The notes: generated by a model from the sequence alone, not told the origin. DNA of 64,000 bases from Azospirillum endophyticum (GCF_016595245.1 NZ_JAENHM010000044.1:186001-250000), one strand, 5' to 3'; counted from the first letter of the stretch, positions 8,176-18,702 are shown. Program-made: numbers and translations.

Positions 8176-9534
8176 CTACTCGCGTCGGGGATCGTCGAGC
8201 ATCCGCAGCAGCGCCTCGCGCGGCAGCTTGCCGGTCGGGTTGCGCGGCAGGGCATCGACGAACTGCAAGGGGCGTGGCAGGAAGATCGGGTCGATCCGCT
8301 CGCGCAGGTGGGCCAGCAGAGTCTCGGCGGTCAGGCCGGGCGCCACCACCAGGGCGGCGAGGCGGGTGGTCCCGCTCTCCCCCTCCCGCGGCATGAAGAA
8401 GACGCCGTCCTTCACCCCCTCCACCGAGTTCAGATGGTGGTTGAGGAAGGCGAGCGAGCTGCGCTTGCCGGCGATGTTGACCTGATCGGCGGAGCGACCG
8501 TGCAGGACGAAGCGGGTATCGCTCTTCAGCTCGATCACGTCGGCCAGCAGGGTCTCGCCGTCGAGGAAGTCGCCCGACGCCCAGGTTCCCTGCTCGTCCT
8601 GGCGCAGGCGGATACCGTCGATGCAGAGCCACTCCGCCGTCGCGCTGGTGCGGCGGACGGCGAGCTGGCCGGTCTCCGAACAGCCGTAGATTTCGTGCAG
8701 CGGGGCGCCCAGCTTCGCCTCGGCGTCGATGGCGAGCTGTGGGGCCAGCGGGGCGGTGGCGCAGAGGATGAAGTCGAGCGGCGGCAGGGCGGTGCCGTCG
8801 GCCAGCAGCGCCTGGAGATGGACCGGCGTGGTCACCAGGATACGGCGGCCCGGGAGATCGTCGAGGCTGGCGGCGATGTCGGCCGGGAACAGCGGACGGC
8901 CGCCATGCAGGACCAGGCCATGCTGGAGCGCCAGCAGGATGACCGACTCAAGCCCGTACATGTGCTGGTGCGGCACGGTGCCGACCAGTCCGGCTGGGCC
9001 GAGCCGGGCGATCCCGAGCGCGGTACCGGCGCCATGGACGCTGCGGACCAGGGTGCCCCAGCTTTTCACCTGCGGCATCGGCCGGCCGGTGGAGCCGGAG
9101 GTGAAGGCGATCGCCGCCACCTGATCTGCCGGGAAGGCGAGGTCGGCGTCCTCCGGCGGAGCGGTCAGGGAGTCGAGGCCGTCCCGGGGCAGCGCGTCGA
9201 CGCAGGCCATGCCGGGATAGCGTACCCCGGCGTCGGTCAGGCAGATCAGGCCGGGGTAGCCTTCCTCCAGCTGGCGCAGCGTGTCCGGAGTGTCGTTGGG
9301 GGGATGCAGGCTGATCTGCCGGCGCAGCAGGGCGGCACCCAGCCCGACGGCGAAGCCCAGCCGGTCGCCGCACAGGTTCAGCAGATAGGCGCCATCGGGC
9401 AGGCGCCGCGCCAGATCATGGACGGCGGCGAGGTAAGCCCGCACCGTCACCGGACGGCCGTCATGCCAGGCGAACAGGGCGTCGGGGCTGCCGTGGCGCA
9501 GCAGCGGCAGGCGGCTGGTGGACAGGATGGTCAT
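8176..9534 (-). CDS. AMP-dependent acyl/aryl-ACP ligase
   Basis: The product has 452 residues of the ANL adenylating superfamily. The P-loop reads AFTSGSTGRPMPQVKSW (about residues 145-161), the A5 region reads EIYGCSETGQLAVRR, and the C-terminal lysine motif is RNPTGKLPREAL. In aryl-polyene pathways such an enzyme loads the aromatic starter acid onto the carrier protein. It is smaller than standard acyl-CoA synthetases, as is usual for these clusters. The ATG at 9534 overlaps the stop of the upstream membrane-protein gene (ATGA). Confidence 0.85.
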   Translation of the reverse strand: MTILSTSRLPLLRHGSPDALFAWHDGRPVTVRAYLAAVHDLARRLPDGAYLLNLCGDRLGFAVGLGAALLRRQISLHPPNDTPDTLRQLEEGYPGLICLTDAGVRYPGMACVDALPRDGLDSLTAPPEDADLAFPADQVAAIAFTSGSTGRPMPQVKSWGTLVRSVHGAGTALGIARLGPAGLVGTVPHQHMYGLESVILLALQHGLVLHGGRPLFPADIAASLDDLPGRRILVTTPVHLQALLADGTALPPLDFILCATAPLAPQLAIDAEAKLGAPLHEIYGCSETGQLAVRRTSATAEWLCIDGIRLRQDEQGTWASGDFLDGETLLADVIELKSDTRFVLHGRSADQVNIAGKRSSLAFLNHHLNSVEGVKDGVFFMPREGESGTTRLAALVVAPGLTAETLLAHLRERIDPIFLPRPLQFVDALPRNPTGKLPREALLRMLDDPRRE

Positions 9535-10175
9535 GGGGTTGGCCGCTCCGAGAAGACGCGGACGACGTCGGCGATGGAGCCGTGGGAGTGGTTGCGGAAC
9601 TTCCGCAGGCGGTAGGCGTATTCCGCCAGGAACATCGCGGCGACCAGGGGCAGGTCGAGCACGTTGATGAAGAAGGACCGGAACGCGGGCGGGGCGGAGA
9701 CGAACAGCAGGGCCGACATCGCCAGCTGGCCGGCGAAGAACAGGCACCAGGCGATGGTGACGCGGCGGGTGTAGACCAGCATCTCGTCGGTCAGGCTGCC
9801 GCGGATGCGCCGCGCGACCCAGGTGATCAGCGGCTCCCGCCCGGCCAGCAGGGTGCGGGCGAACAGGGTCAGCAGGCCGACATAGATCGCGGCATGGCTG
9901 ATCGCCGAAGCCGCCAGCAGCCCGTCGCGGGCCGAGCGCCAGGACAGCCCGAACAGGGCGATGGCGCCGGCCAGCGCGACCCAGCGGAACCGCGGTGCGG
10001 CACGGCCGATCACCAGCCCGGTGACCCCCGCCTGCACCAGCGCCAGGATCAGCGCGGTGTCGGCGTCGAGGTCGGCGACGATGGCGCCATGGACCAGCAG
10101 GGGATAGAGCGCGAAGAGCGACAGGCCGGCGCCCACCGCGGCCCCTCCCCTGGCCCAGGCAGCGACACCCGGCAT
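9531..10175 (-). CDS. Aryl-polyene cluster membrane protein (COG4648-like)
   Basis: The product has 214 residues and about six hydrophobic helices spread through its length, with basic loops such as RRIRGSLTDEMLVYTRR. Proteins of this shape sit next to the ACP gene in many aryl-polyene clusters, usually called COG4648 membrane proteins; the molecular role is unknown. The ATG at 10175 forms a TGATG junction with the ACP stop. A TTG three bases upstream would add only one residue. Cluster membership is secure; function is not. Confidence 0.75.
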   Translation of the reverse strand: MPGVAAWARGGAAVGAGLSLFALYPLLVHGAIVADLDADTALILALVQAGVTGLVIGRAAPRFRWVALAGAIALFGLSWRSARDGLLAASAISHAAIYVGLLTLFARTLLAGREPLITWVARRIRGSLTDEMLVYTRRVTIAWCLFFAGQLAMSALLFVSAPPAFRSFFINVLDLPLVAAMFLAEYAYRLRKFRNHSHGSIADVVRVFSERPTP

Positions 10176-10453
10176 CAAGCGGCTTTGAGCTGTTGAATGT
10201 GGTCGTTCAGCGTGCGCAGCGAGGTGAAGATCTTCGTGTTGTTCTCGTCGTCCGCCCGCAGCTTCACCCCATAAGTCTTGGAGACGGCGAGCGCCACCTC
10301 CAGGATGTCGATCGAATCGAGGCCCAGACCCTCGCCATACAGGGGGGCGTCCGGGTCGATGCTCTCCGGGTCGGCTTCCAGGGTGAGGGTGTTCACGATC
10401 AGCGTCGCCAGATCGAGTTCGGTCGGCGACAGGGCCTTCAAGTCACTCATCAT
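10175..10453 (-). CDS. Acyl carrier protein
   Basis: The product is a 92-residue acidic protein with the phosphopantetheine site GLGLDSIDILEVAL (Ser about residue 47). It is the first gene of the minus-strand polyene cluster, so the promoter should lie just to its right. Two adjacent ATGs (10453 and 10450) are both usable. It would carry the growing polyene between the ligase, ketosynthase pair and dehydratases. Many related clusters encode two ACPs; only one is visible here. Confidence 0.88.
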   Translation of the reverse strand: MMSDLKALSPTELDLATLIVNTLTLEADPESIDPDAPLYGEGLGLDSIDILEVALAVSKTYGVKLRADDENNTKIFTSLRTLNDHIQQLKAA

Positions 10454-10841
10454 GCCTCACTAAAGCAACGCCTGCCGCCCCTGCGATCTTCTATCCCTTT
10501 GGATATAACCATTGGGAATGAAAGCCGTATTGGAACGATAGGATTCGCAATTTCAGGCGTCACGATAGCTATGCACCCAGGGCGATGCCATCATTATTTT
10601 GGAGTGATCGTTTCGTCCAGTTGAAGCTTGAGTTTGTTTCTAGGACTGCCGGCCGGGGTGGAGTGTGCCCCTGGAATGAGACATTTGAAACACCATGAAA
10701 CAGTTTTCGGGGTGCTGTTCAGTGTTTCACTCCGGAGCGAGAGGGCGTTCATTGCTGCGGCGACGAAGGAGATGTCGATCCGGGAAACTCTAATCCCGGA
10801 TCGAACGTCACACCACCGGAAGCTTCAAAACACGTTCCGGC
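10454..10841. other. Intergenic region upstream of the polyene cluster
   Basis: This 388-nt stretch is clearly less GC-rich than the surroundings, especially 10490-10625, as expected of a promoter for the leftward ACP gene. It also has to contain the end of the polyol operon, which stops at 10842. Apart from the inverted repeat at 10686-10729 I see no convincing gene: short open frames here lack recognisable domains. Confidence 0.5.
10686..10729 (-). terminator. Inverted repeat after the fructokinase gene
   Basis: TGAAACAC at 10686-10693 pairs perfectly with GTGTTTCA at 10722-10729, and the inner ACAG/CTGT bases can extend the stem with a bulge. It lies 113 nt beyond the fructokinase stop on the minus strand. 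No T-run follows, so a rho-independent terminator is only possible; it might instead be an operator for the polyene cluster promoter. Confidence 0.35.
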
Positions 10842-11834
10842 TCAACCAGCCAGCAGCCGTTCGACCTCGGCGCGGTCGGGCAGGGAGGGGATGGCGCCGG
10901 GTGCGGTGGTGGTCAGGGCGCCGGCGGCGTTGGCGAAGCGGCAGATCCGGTGCAGCCGGTCGGGCGTGAAGGCGGTGTCGACATCTTCCAGGATGCCGGC
11001 CAGAAGCGCCGCGACGAAGGCGTCGCCGGCACCGGTGGTGTCGACGGTGGCGACGGCCATTCCCGGCACCGAGCCCGACGCGTCGGCGGTCAGGAAGGTG
11101 CAGCCGTTGCGGCCATGGGTGACCACCAACAGCCGCAAGCCTTCATGCCACAGCGTGCGGCCGGCGGCTTCCGGGTCGGCGCCGCCGGTCAGGAACTCCA
11201 GCTCCTCGTCGCTCAGCTTGACGATGGAGGCGGCGGCGATGCCCCGGCGGATCAGACGCTCCGCCGATTCGCGGTCGGGCCACAGGGCGAGGCGCAGGTT
11301 GGCATCGAAGGACACCAGCCGGCCGTTGCGGCGCGCCGTCTCCACCGCCAGCAGGCTCGCCTCGCGCGCGGCCGCGTCGATCAGGCCGATGGAGCCGGAA
11401 TGCAGCAGGCGCGCCGCCGCCACCGCATCGAGGTCGAGGTCGGCGGCGGAGAAGCCGGCCATCGGCTCGCCATAGAACAGGAACTCCCGCTCCCCCTCCT
11501 CGTCGAGGGAGACGAAGGCGACGGGGGTCTTGGCATCGGGCACGCGGCGCAGGCGGGACACGTCGACGCCGGCATCGGTCAGCGCGCGCGCCAGGAAGCG
11601 GCCGAAACCGTCCGCCGCGGTCCGGCCCATGAAGGCGCTGCGCGTTCCCAGCCGGGCCAGGCCGACCGCGACATTGGCCGGCGCGCCGCCCGGCGCCGGG
11701 TCGAAGGCGCCGATCATGCCGGGCCGGGCCGGGCCGGCGGGCATGAAGTCGATCAGCACCTCGCCCAGGCACAAGGCGTCGGGTGCGGGACGGGAGGCGT
11801 CGGGCAGGCCGTCGCCCTGCGGCAAAGCGGTCAT
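10842..11834 (-). CDS. Fructokinase, PfkB family
   Basis: The product has about 330 residues and is a ribokinase/PfkB-family sugar kinase: ALCLGEVLIDFMP at the N-terminus, PGGAPANVAVGLARLG (substrate and oxyanion site) and DTTGAGDAFVAALLAG with the catalytic Asp near the C-terminus. As last gene of the polyol operon it would phosphorylate the fructose made by the two dehydrogenases to fructose-6-P. The ATG at 11834 is preferred because AAGGA lies 10 nt before it; an in-frame ATG at 11843 has no usable spacing. The start falls 14 nt beyond the mannitol dehydrogenase stop. Confidence 0.85.
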   Translation of the reverse strand: MTALPQGDGLPDASRPAPDALCLGEVLIDFMPAGPARPGMIGAFDPAPGGAPANVAVGLARLGTRSAFMGRTAADGFGRFLARALTDAGVDVSRLRRVPDAKTPVAFVSLDEEGEREFLFYGEPMAGFSAADLDLDAVAAARLLHSGSIGLIDAAAREASLLAVETARRNGRLVSFDANLRLALWPDRESAERLIRRGIAAASIVKLSDEELEFLTGGADPEAAGRTLWHEGLRLLVVTHGRNGCTFLTADASGSVPGMAVATVDTTGAGDAFVAALLAGILEDVDTAFTPDRLHRICRFANAAGALTTTAPGAIPSLPDRAEVERLLAG

Positions 11835-11848
11835 GGCGGGCATGTCCT

Positions 11849-13324
11849 TCAGTTGGTTCCGCCGGTATAGCGGGTCAGAACGGCGCGGGTGCCGTCCGCC
11901 CACAGGGCGCGCAGGGCGGCGGAGAAGGCGTCGCGGAAGGGCTGCGCCCGGCCGACCTCGCCATAGACGTCGTCCATGTCGAGCCAAGCGGTCGGTTCGT
12001 CGCGGGCGGCCTTGGCGACCTGGGTCAAGCGGTCCCAGTTGGGATCGTTCGGCTCGATCGGCAGGCCGCCTTCGTCCGTCCCGTAGCAGTAGCGGCACCA
12101 CAGCGCCGATTCCAGCGCCAGCCCCTCGATCCCGGCACCGGCCTTCAGCCGGTCGGCGATGGACGGGACGATGAATTTCGGCTGGCGATTCGAGCCGTCG
12201 AGGCAGAGTCGGCGGATGGTGTCCTTGATCTTGGGGTTGGCGAAGCGCCGCTCGATGATGCCGAAATAGCCGGCGAGGTCGGTGCCCGGCACCGGCGGCA
12301 CGGTGGGGATGATCTCTTCCCGCTCGATCTTCTGCAGGAAGGCACGGATCAGCGGGGTTTCCATCGCCTCATGGGCGAAGGTGATGCCGAGCAGCCCGGC
12401 CGGATAGGCGATCACCGCATGGCCGCCGTTCAGGATGCGGATCTTCATCGTCTCGAAGGGCGTCACGTCGGGGACGAACTGCACGCCCACCGCCTCCAGC
12501 GCCGGCCGGCCGGCGGAGAAGCGGTCCTCCAGCACCCATTGGGTGAAGTCCTCGCAGAAGACCGGCCAGTTGTCGGCGATGCCGAAGTCACGGTCGAGCG
12601 TCTCGCGTTCCTGCACGCCGGTGGCCGGGGTGATGCGGTCGACCATGCCGTTGGGGAAGGCGACGGAGGTTTCGATCCAAGCGGCGAGGTCGGCGTCGAT
12701 GGCCTTGGCGATGCCCAGCACGGCGTTGCGGGTGACGACGCCGTTGTGGGGGATGTTGTCGCAGGACATGACGGTGAAGGGCACCGTCCCATCGGCGCGG
12801 CGGCGGGCGAGGCCGGCGACGATCAGGCCGAAGATTGTGGTCGGCCGCGCGGGCAGGGCGATGTCGGCGCGGATCGCCGGATGGCTGGCGTCGAATTTGC
12901 CGGCGGCGTCGATGTAGTAGCCGCCCTCCGTCACCGTCAGCGAGACGATGCGGATGGCGGGATCGGCCAGCTTGGCGATGAGGACGTCGGTGTCGCCGAC
13001 CGGCAGCATGCCGACCATGGCGCCGGTGACGCGGGCGAGGCTCTGCGCGCCGGATTGCTCGACCACGGTGGTCAGCCAGTCCTGGCCCTCCAGCGCGTCG
13101 CGCATGCGCTGGTCCGACGGCATCACGCCGGCACCGAGAATCGCCCAGTCATGGTCGCGGCCCTGGGCGAACAGGCTGTCGAGATAGACCGCCTGATGGG
13201 CGCGGTGGAAGTTGCCGACGCCGAAATGCAGGATCCCGGCGGACAGGGCGGACCGGTCGTAGGCCGGCACCGATGCCCGCGCGGCGATGTCCGGAAGGGT
13301 GGCGGCGGAAAGGGCGATGGTCAT
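11849..13324 (-). CDS. mtlK: Mannitol 2-dehydrogenase
   Basis: The product has 491 residues and is a long-chain polyol dehydrogenase. FGVGNFHRAHQAVYLD near the N-terminus is the nucleotide-binding start, SLTVTEGGYYID lies mid-domain, and KIRILNGGHAVIAYPA carries the catalytic lysine region. It oxidises D-mannitol to fructose with NAD. It follows the sorbitol dehydrogenase gene, separated by a 220-nt gap that holds a dispersed repeat. The family's usual length is about 490 residues, so it is complete. D-arabinitol or sorbitol activity cannot be excluded. Confidence 0.88.
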   Translation of the reverse strand: MTIALSAATLPDIAARASVPAYDRSALSAGILHFGVGNFHRAHQAVYLDSLFAQGRDHDWAILGAGVMPSDQRMRDALEGQDWLTTVVEQSGAQSLARVTGAMVGMLPVGDTDVLIAKLADPAIRIVSLTVTEGGYYIDAAGKFDASHPAIRADIALPARPTTIFGLIVAGLARRRADGTVPFTVMSCDNIPHNGVVTRNAVLGIAKAIDADLAAWIETSVAFPNGMVDRITPATGVQERETLDRDFGIADNWPVFCEDFTQWVLEDRFSAGRPALEAVGVQFVPDVTPFETMKIRILNGGHAVIAYPAGLLGITFAHEAMETPLIRAFLQKIEREEIIPTVPPVPGTDLAGYFGIIERRFANPKIKDTIRRLCLDGSNRQPKFIVPSIADRLKAGAGIEGLALESALWCRYCYGTDEGGLPIEPNDPNWDRLTQVAKAARDEPTAWLDMDDVYGEVGRAQPFRDAFSAALRALWADGTRAVLTRYTGGTN

Positions 13325-13358
13325 GGCGATGTCCTGCGGGGGATCGGGGGATCGGGGA

Positions 13359-13509
13359 TCCTCCCTCTCCCCCCCGGGGAGAGGGTCGGGGTGAGGGGGA
13401 TGCATGGCGTGGATGGGGGGAGAGCGCGGGGCGTCCGATTCTTGAAGGTCCTCGTTGTGTGTCCCCCTCACCCTAACCCTCTCCCCGGGGGGGAGAGGGG
13501 ATCCCTCTG
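13359..13509. repeat. Type A dispersed palindromic repeat, copy 1
   Basis: The left arm (CCTCTCCCC...GGGGAGAGGG, then GGGTGAGGGGGATGC) is mirrored by the right arm (CCCCCTCACCCTAACCC, then CTCTCCCC..GGGGAGAGGGG) around a variable centre of about 60 nt. Each arm is itself a palindrome, so the element can fold into a cloverleaf-like structure. It lies between smoS and mtlK within one operon. Three more copies occur in this window. Confidence 0.85.
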
Positions 13510-13546
13510 GGGGAGAGGTGAACCGGGGGCGGGAGAGGGAAGTTCT

Positions 13547-14332
13547 TCAACTCATCCAGTTGCCGCCGTCGACGTTGTAGGTCTGGGCGACGATGTAGTC
13601 GGACTCGCCGCTGGCCAGGAAGATCGCCATGCCGGTCAGATCCTCCGCCCGGCCCATGCGGCCGAAGGGGACCGCTTCGCCGACCATGCGCTTCTTCTCG
13701 CCGGGCTGGAGCCCTTCATGCTTGGCGAACAGGGCATCGACGCCGTCCCAATGCTCGCCGTCGACCACGCCGGGGGCGATGGCGTTGACGTTGATGCCGT
13801 GTTTGATCAGGTCGAGGCCGGCCGACTGGGTCAGGCTGATCACCGCCGCCTTGGTGGCGCAATAGACGCCGACCAGCGCTTCGCCGCGCCGTCCGGCCTG
13901 GGAGGCCATGTTGACGATCTTGCCGCCGCGGCCCTGCGCGATCATCCGCTTCGCCACCGCCTGCAGCGTGAACAGGGTGCCGGCGACGTTGATCGAGAAC
14001 AGCCGGTCATAGCTCTCCCGCGTGATCTCGACGATGGGGGCGAGATCGAACAGGGCGGCGTTGTTGATCAGGATGTCGACGCCGCCGGCCCGCTCCACCA
14101 CCGCGGCGACCGCCGCGTCGATGGAGGACTGGCTGGTCACGTCGAGCGCCACGGCATAGGCGCCGGGACCGATCTCCGCCGCCGCCGTCTCCGCCGCCGC
14201 GAGGTTGATGTCGGCGATGGCGACGGTGGCGCCCTCCGCGACATAGGCGGCGGCGAAGGCGCGGCCGATGCCGCGGGCGGCGCCGGTGACGATGGCTGAT
14301 TTGCCGTCGAGACGTTTCATGGGGCTGGTCAT
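13547..14332 (-). CDS. smoS: Sorbitol dehydrogenase, short-chain dehydrogenase family
   Basis: The product has about 261 residues and is a classical SDR: TGAARGIGRAFA is the cofactor glycine motif, NNAALFD follows, then the catalytic YCATK Tyr-x3-Lys at about residue 158. The C-terminal YNVDGGNWMS is typical of sorbitol/galactitol dehydrogenases of the SmoS group, which oxidise D-sorbitol to fructose. The ATG at 14332 is chosen because AAAGGG lies 9 nt before it; ATGs at 14350 (ATGA overlap with the ABC ATPase gene) and 14320 are alternatives. It is linked to a complete polyol ABC transporter. Confidence 0.85.
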   Translation of the reverse strand: MTSPMKRLDGKSAIVTGAARGIGRAFAAAYVAEGATVAIADINLAAAETAAAEIGPGAYAVALDVTSQSSIDAAVAAVVERAGGVDILINNAALFDLAPIVEITRESYDRLFSINVAGTLFTLQAVAKRMIAQGRGGKIVNMASQAGRRGEALVGVYCATKAAVISLTQSAGLDLIKHGINVNAIAPGVVDGEHWDGVDALFAKHEGLQPGEKKRMVGEAVPFGRMGRAEDLTGMAIFLASGESDYIVAQTYNVDGGNWMS

Positions 14333-14346
14333 CGGACTGAACCCTT

Positions 14347-15375
14347 TCATGCCACTTTCATGCCCGCCGCCGTCGAGGGCAGGGCGTTGCCCTCGGCGTC
14401 GAAGCGGTGGATCTTTTCGGTCTGCGGCGTCAGCCAGACGCGGTCGCCGTGATGGACCGGGAACTCGCCGCCGGCCCGCGCCACCATGGTTCCGATGCCG
14501 TCCACCTGCACATAGACGAAGGTGTCGGAGCCCAGATGTTCGGACACGGTGACGGTGCCGGCCCAGCGGCCGGACTCCGTGGACAGAACGAGATGTTCGG
14601 GGCGGATGCCGATGCAGTCGGCGCCGTCGCCGCGGGCGAATTCCCCTTCGATGAAGTTCATGCGGGGGGAGCCGATGAAGCCGGCGACGAAGCGGTTGCG
14701 CGGACGCCCGTACAGCTCGATGGGCGAGCCCACCTGCTCGATCCGGCCGGCGTTCAGCACCACGATCTTGTCGGCCATGGTCATCGCCTCCACCTGGTCG
14801 TGGGTCACGTAGATCATGGTGGTGCCGAGGCTGGCGTGCAGCTCGGAGATCTCCAACCGCATGTTGACGCGGAGTGCTGCGTCCAGGTTCGACAGCGGCT
14901 CGTCGAACAGGAAGGCGGTCGGCTCGCGGACGATGGCGCGGCCGATGGCGACGCGCTGGCGCTGGCCGCCGGAGAGCTGGCCGGGGCGGCGGTCGAGATA
15001 GTTGGTGAGGTTCAGCACCTTGGCCGCCGCCTCGACCTTGCGGTCGATGGCGGCCTTGTCCAGCCGGGCCATCTTCAGCGGGAAGGCGATGTTGTTGCGC
15101 ACGGTCATGTGCGGATAGAGCGCGTAGGACTGGAACACCATCGCCAGCCCGCGCTGGGCGGGCGGCAGGGCGGTCGCGTCCTTGCCGTCGATGCGGATGG
15201 TGCCGGACGACACATCCTCCAGCCCGGCGATCAGCCGCAGCAGCGTGGACTTGCCGCAGCCGGACGGGCCGACGAACACCACGAACTCGCCATTGCCGAT
15301 GGAGAGATCCAGCGGCGGGATGACGGCGATGTCGCCGAAGCTCTTGGTGACGCGGTCGAGCGTGATCTGACCCAT
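14347..15375 (-). CDS. smoK: Polyol ABC transporter ATP-binding protein (MalK/UgpC type)
   Basis: The product has 342 residues. Walker A is GPSGCGKST, the Q-loop reads [11 protein letters not shown], the ABC signature is LSGGQRQR, and Walker B ends in [11 protein letters not shown]; the H-loop is [11 protein letters not shown]-terminal regulatory OB-like domain from about residue 235 makes it a CUT1-family ATPase. It energises the SmoF/SmoG permease pair encoded just upstream. Only 12 nt separate it from the permease gene. Confidence 0.9.
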   Translation of the reverse strand: MGQITLDRVTKSFGDIAVIPPLDLSIGNGEFVVFVGPSGCGKSTLLRLIAGLEDVSSGTIRIDGKDATALPPAQRGLAMVFQSYALYPHMTVRNNIAFPLKMARLDKAAIDRKVEAAAKVLNLTNYLDRRPGQLSGGQRQRVAIGRAIVREPTAFLFDEPLSNLDAALRVNMRLEISELHASLGTTMIYVTHDQVEAMTMADKIVVLNAGRIEQVGSPIELYGRPRNRFVAGFIGSPRMNFIEGEFARGDGADCIGIRPEHLVLSTESGRWAGTVTVSEHLGSDTFVYVQVDGIGTMVARAGGEFPVHHGDRVWLTPQTEKIHRFDAEGNALPSTAAGMKVA

Positions 15376-15387
15376 AGCGGGTTCCCC

Positions 15388-16218
15388 CTACTTCACGGCG
15401 CCGAAGGTCAGGCCGCGCACCAGCTGCTTCTGGCTGAACCAGCCGAGAACCAGGATCGGCGCGACCGCCATGGTCGAGGCGGCCGACAGTTTCGCGTAGA
15501 ACAGCCCCTCCGGGCTGGAGTAGCTGGCAATGAAGGCGGTCAGCGGTGCCGATTGCGAGGCGGACAGGTTCAGCGTCCAGAAGGCCTCGTTCCACGCCAG
15601 GATGATGTTCAACAGCAGGGTGGAGGCGATGCCGGGCACCGCCATCGGCAGGAGGACGAACAGGATCTCGTCGCGCAGCCCGGCGCCGTCCATCCGCGAC
15701 GCTTCCAGGATCTCGCCGGGGATTTCGCGGAAATAGGTGAACAGCATCCAGACGATGATCGGCAGGTTGATCAGCGTCAGCACGATGACCAGACCGATGC
15801 GGCTGTCGAGCAGCCCGAAATCGCGGAACAGCAGGTAGATCGGGATCAGCACGCCGACCGGCGGCAGCATCTTGGTCGACAGCATCCACATCAGCACGTC
15901 GCGGGTGCGCTTGCCGGGGACGAAGGCCATCGACCAGGCGGCGGGAACGGCGACCAACAGGCCGAGGAGCGTCGAGCCGACCGAGATGACGACCGAGTTC
16001 CAGAAATGGAGGAAATAGTCGGAACGCTGCTGGACCTCGGTGTAGTTCTCCAGCGTCCAGTGGAAGGCGAGGAAGGTCGGCGGGGTCGCCACCGCCTCGG
16101 CCTCGGTCTTGAAGCTGGTCAGCGCTGTCCACAGGATGGGAAAGAAAATCACGATCCCGATGGTCCAGGCGACCAGGGTCACGACCAGTTTTTTGCGGTT
16201 GGTTGCGGCGCGCGCCAT
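15388..16218 (-). CDS. smoG: Polyol ABC transporter permease (MalG type)
   Basis: The product has 276 residues with six predicted membrane helices. The CUT1 permease EAA loop reads EILEASRMDGAGLRDEILFVL, around residues 175-195, and would contact the ATPase. The N-terminal helix is LVAWTIGIVIFFPILWTAL. It is encoded 2 nt after the partner permease gene. Together they form the channel for sorbitol/mannitol. Confidence 0.9.
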   Translation of the reverse strand: MARAATNRKKLVVTLVAWTIGIVIFFPILWTALTSFKTEAEAVATPPTFLAFHWTLENYTEVQQRSDYFLHFWNSVVISVGSTLLGLLVAVPAAWSMAFVPGKRTRDVLMWMLSTKMLPPVGVLIPIYLLFRDFGLLDSRIGLVIVLTLINLPIIVWMLFTYFREIPGEILEASRMDGAGLRDEILFVLLPMAVPGIASTLLLNIILAWNEAFWTLNLSASQSAPLTAFIASYSSPEGLFYAKLSAASTMAVAPILVLGWFSQKQLVRGLTFGAVK

Positions 16219-16220
16219 GG

Positions 16221-17093
16221 TCAAATGTCCAGGTTGCGGCCGATCATCCTCATCAGGAAGACGGCGACGATGTTGGCGAGGACGACGGCGACGATGCCGC
16301 CCGCGGAGCCGCCGCCGACATCGAACTGCAGCAGCGACTGGGCATAGACGAGGTAGGTGATGTTGGTGGTGGCGGTGCCGGGGCCGCCGTTGGTCGTCAC
16401 CAGAATCTCGGCGAAGACCGACAGCAGGAAGATGGTCTGGATCAGCGTCACCACCGTCATCGCGCGCGCCAGATGGGGCAGGATGATGTGGATGAAGCGG
16501 TCGACCGCGCCGGCGCCGTCCATCTCCGCCGCCTCCAGCCGTTCGCTGTCGAGCGACTGCAGGGCGGTCAGCAGGATCAGCGTGGCGAAGGGCAGCCACT
16601 GCCAGGTCACGATCAGGATGATCGAGGACAGCGGCGCCTCGGCCAGGAAGTCGAAGGGCTGGAGGCCCAGCCCCTTGGCGATGGCGGCGAACAGGCCGTT
16701 CACCGGGTTCATCAGCATGTTCTTCCACACCAGCGCCGAGACGGTGGGCATGACGAAGAAGGGGGCGATGACCAGCAGGCGGACGATCCCCTGTCCCCAG
16801 AAGGGCTGGTCGAGCAGCAGGGCCAGCCCGATGCCGCCGGCGATGGTCAGCACCAGCACCCCGCCGACGAGCGCCAGCGTGTTGCCGAGCGCGGCGAAGA
16901 AGGCCGGATCGGTCAGGAAATACTGGTAGTTCAGCGTGCCGATGAACTCCTCCGTCCCCGGCATCAGCAGGTTGTAGCGCAGGAAGGAGAAGTAGAGCGT
17001 CATCACGAGCGGGATCAGCATCCAGCACAGCAGCAGGATGACGGCCGGAGACATCGTCAGGCGCGCGGCGGCACGCGAGTGGGCGGTGGCCAT
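16221..17093 (-). CDS. smoF: Polyol ABC transporter permease (MalF type)
   Basis: The product has 290 residues with six helices. Its EAA loop, SERLEAAEMDGAGAVDRFIHI, sits near residues 180-200. The N-terminus contains a cytoplasmic stretch before the first helix SPAVILLLCWMLIPLVM. It lies downstream of the binding-protein gene, separated by 298 nt holding a repeat and a strong hairpin. It pairs with the MalG-type permease. Confidence 0.9.
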   Translation of the reverse strand: MATAHSRAAARLTMSPAVILLLCWMLIPLVMTLYFSFLRYNLLMPGTEEFIGTLNYQYFLTDPAFFAALGNTLALVGGVLVLTIAGGIGLALLLDQPFWGQGIVRLLVIAPFFVMPTVSALVWKNMLMNPVNGLFAAIAKGLGLQPFDFLAEAPLSSIILIVTWQWLPFATLILLTALQSLDSERLEAAEMDGAGAVDRFIHIILPHLARAMTVVTLIQTIFLLSVFAEILVTTNGGPGTATTNITYLVYAQSLLQFDVGGGSAGGIVAVVLANIVAVFLMRMIGRNLDI

Positions 17094-17185
17094 GGCTCGA
17101 CCCTTGGGTAACGGCGTTGTGAGATGCGCGGTTAGGCGTCAGGGTAATCGCATTTGAAGTGAGACCGGGGACAGTCCGCTTCCGA

Positions 17186-17343
17186 AGCCTTTCTCCCCTT
17201 GAGGGAGAAGGGTTGGGATGAGGGGGCGACGGCCGTCAGGCCGGGGAGGAAGCCTAAATTTGCAACCCCTCACCCCACCCCGCGGGTCGGCAAAACGCCG
17301 TTGGCGTTTGGCCGATCCCACCCCGCAAGGGGAGAGGGACCCT
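17186..17343. repeat. Type C GC-rich dispersed repeat with hairpin
   Basis: Between the binding-protein and first permease genes lies a repeat whose outer arms (TCTCCCCTTGAGGGAGA and CCCCGCAAGGGGAGAGGG) are palindromic, as in types A and B but with a different core. Inside it, 17284-17299 and 17303-17318 pair at 14 of 16 positions around a GTT loop. On the transcribed minus strand this forms a strong stem directly downstream of the binding-protein stop. Confidence 0.7.
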
Positions 17344-17391
17344 GTCTGCGAACGAAGCCCAGATGCGATCGGTCTGATCAGGCGTGACCGC

Positions 17392-18702
<1,311 letters not shown>

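Noticed and set aside
10628..10969. 113-residue plus-strand frame in the polyene/polyol intergenic region
   Set aside because: No domain, no ribosome site, and it runs into antisense of the fructokinase gene; codon use in its first half is unlike the neighbours.
13359..13509. Possible CRISPR array from repeated CTCTCCCC blocks
   Set aside because: The blocks are arms of one palindrome, not evenly spaced repeats with unique spacers, and no cas genes are in the window.
11783..14299. An 838-residue plus-strand open frame across the mannitol and sorbitol dehydrogenase genes
   Set aside because: It is antisense to two recognised enzymes, spans their gap and repeat, and has no domain.
13547..16132. 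Long minus-strand frame that seems to fuse the SDR gene to an N-terminal extension
   Set aside because: The extension overlaps the ABC ATPase and permease genes out of frame and is Arg/Ala-rich junk. The SDR has its own start and ribosome site near 14332.
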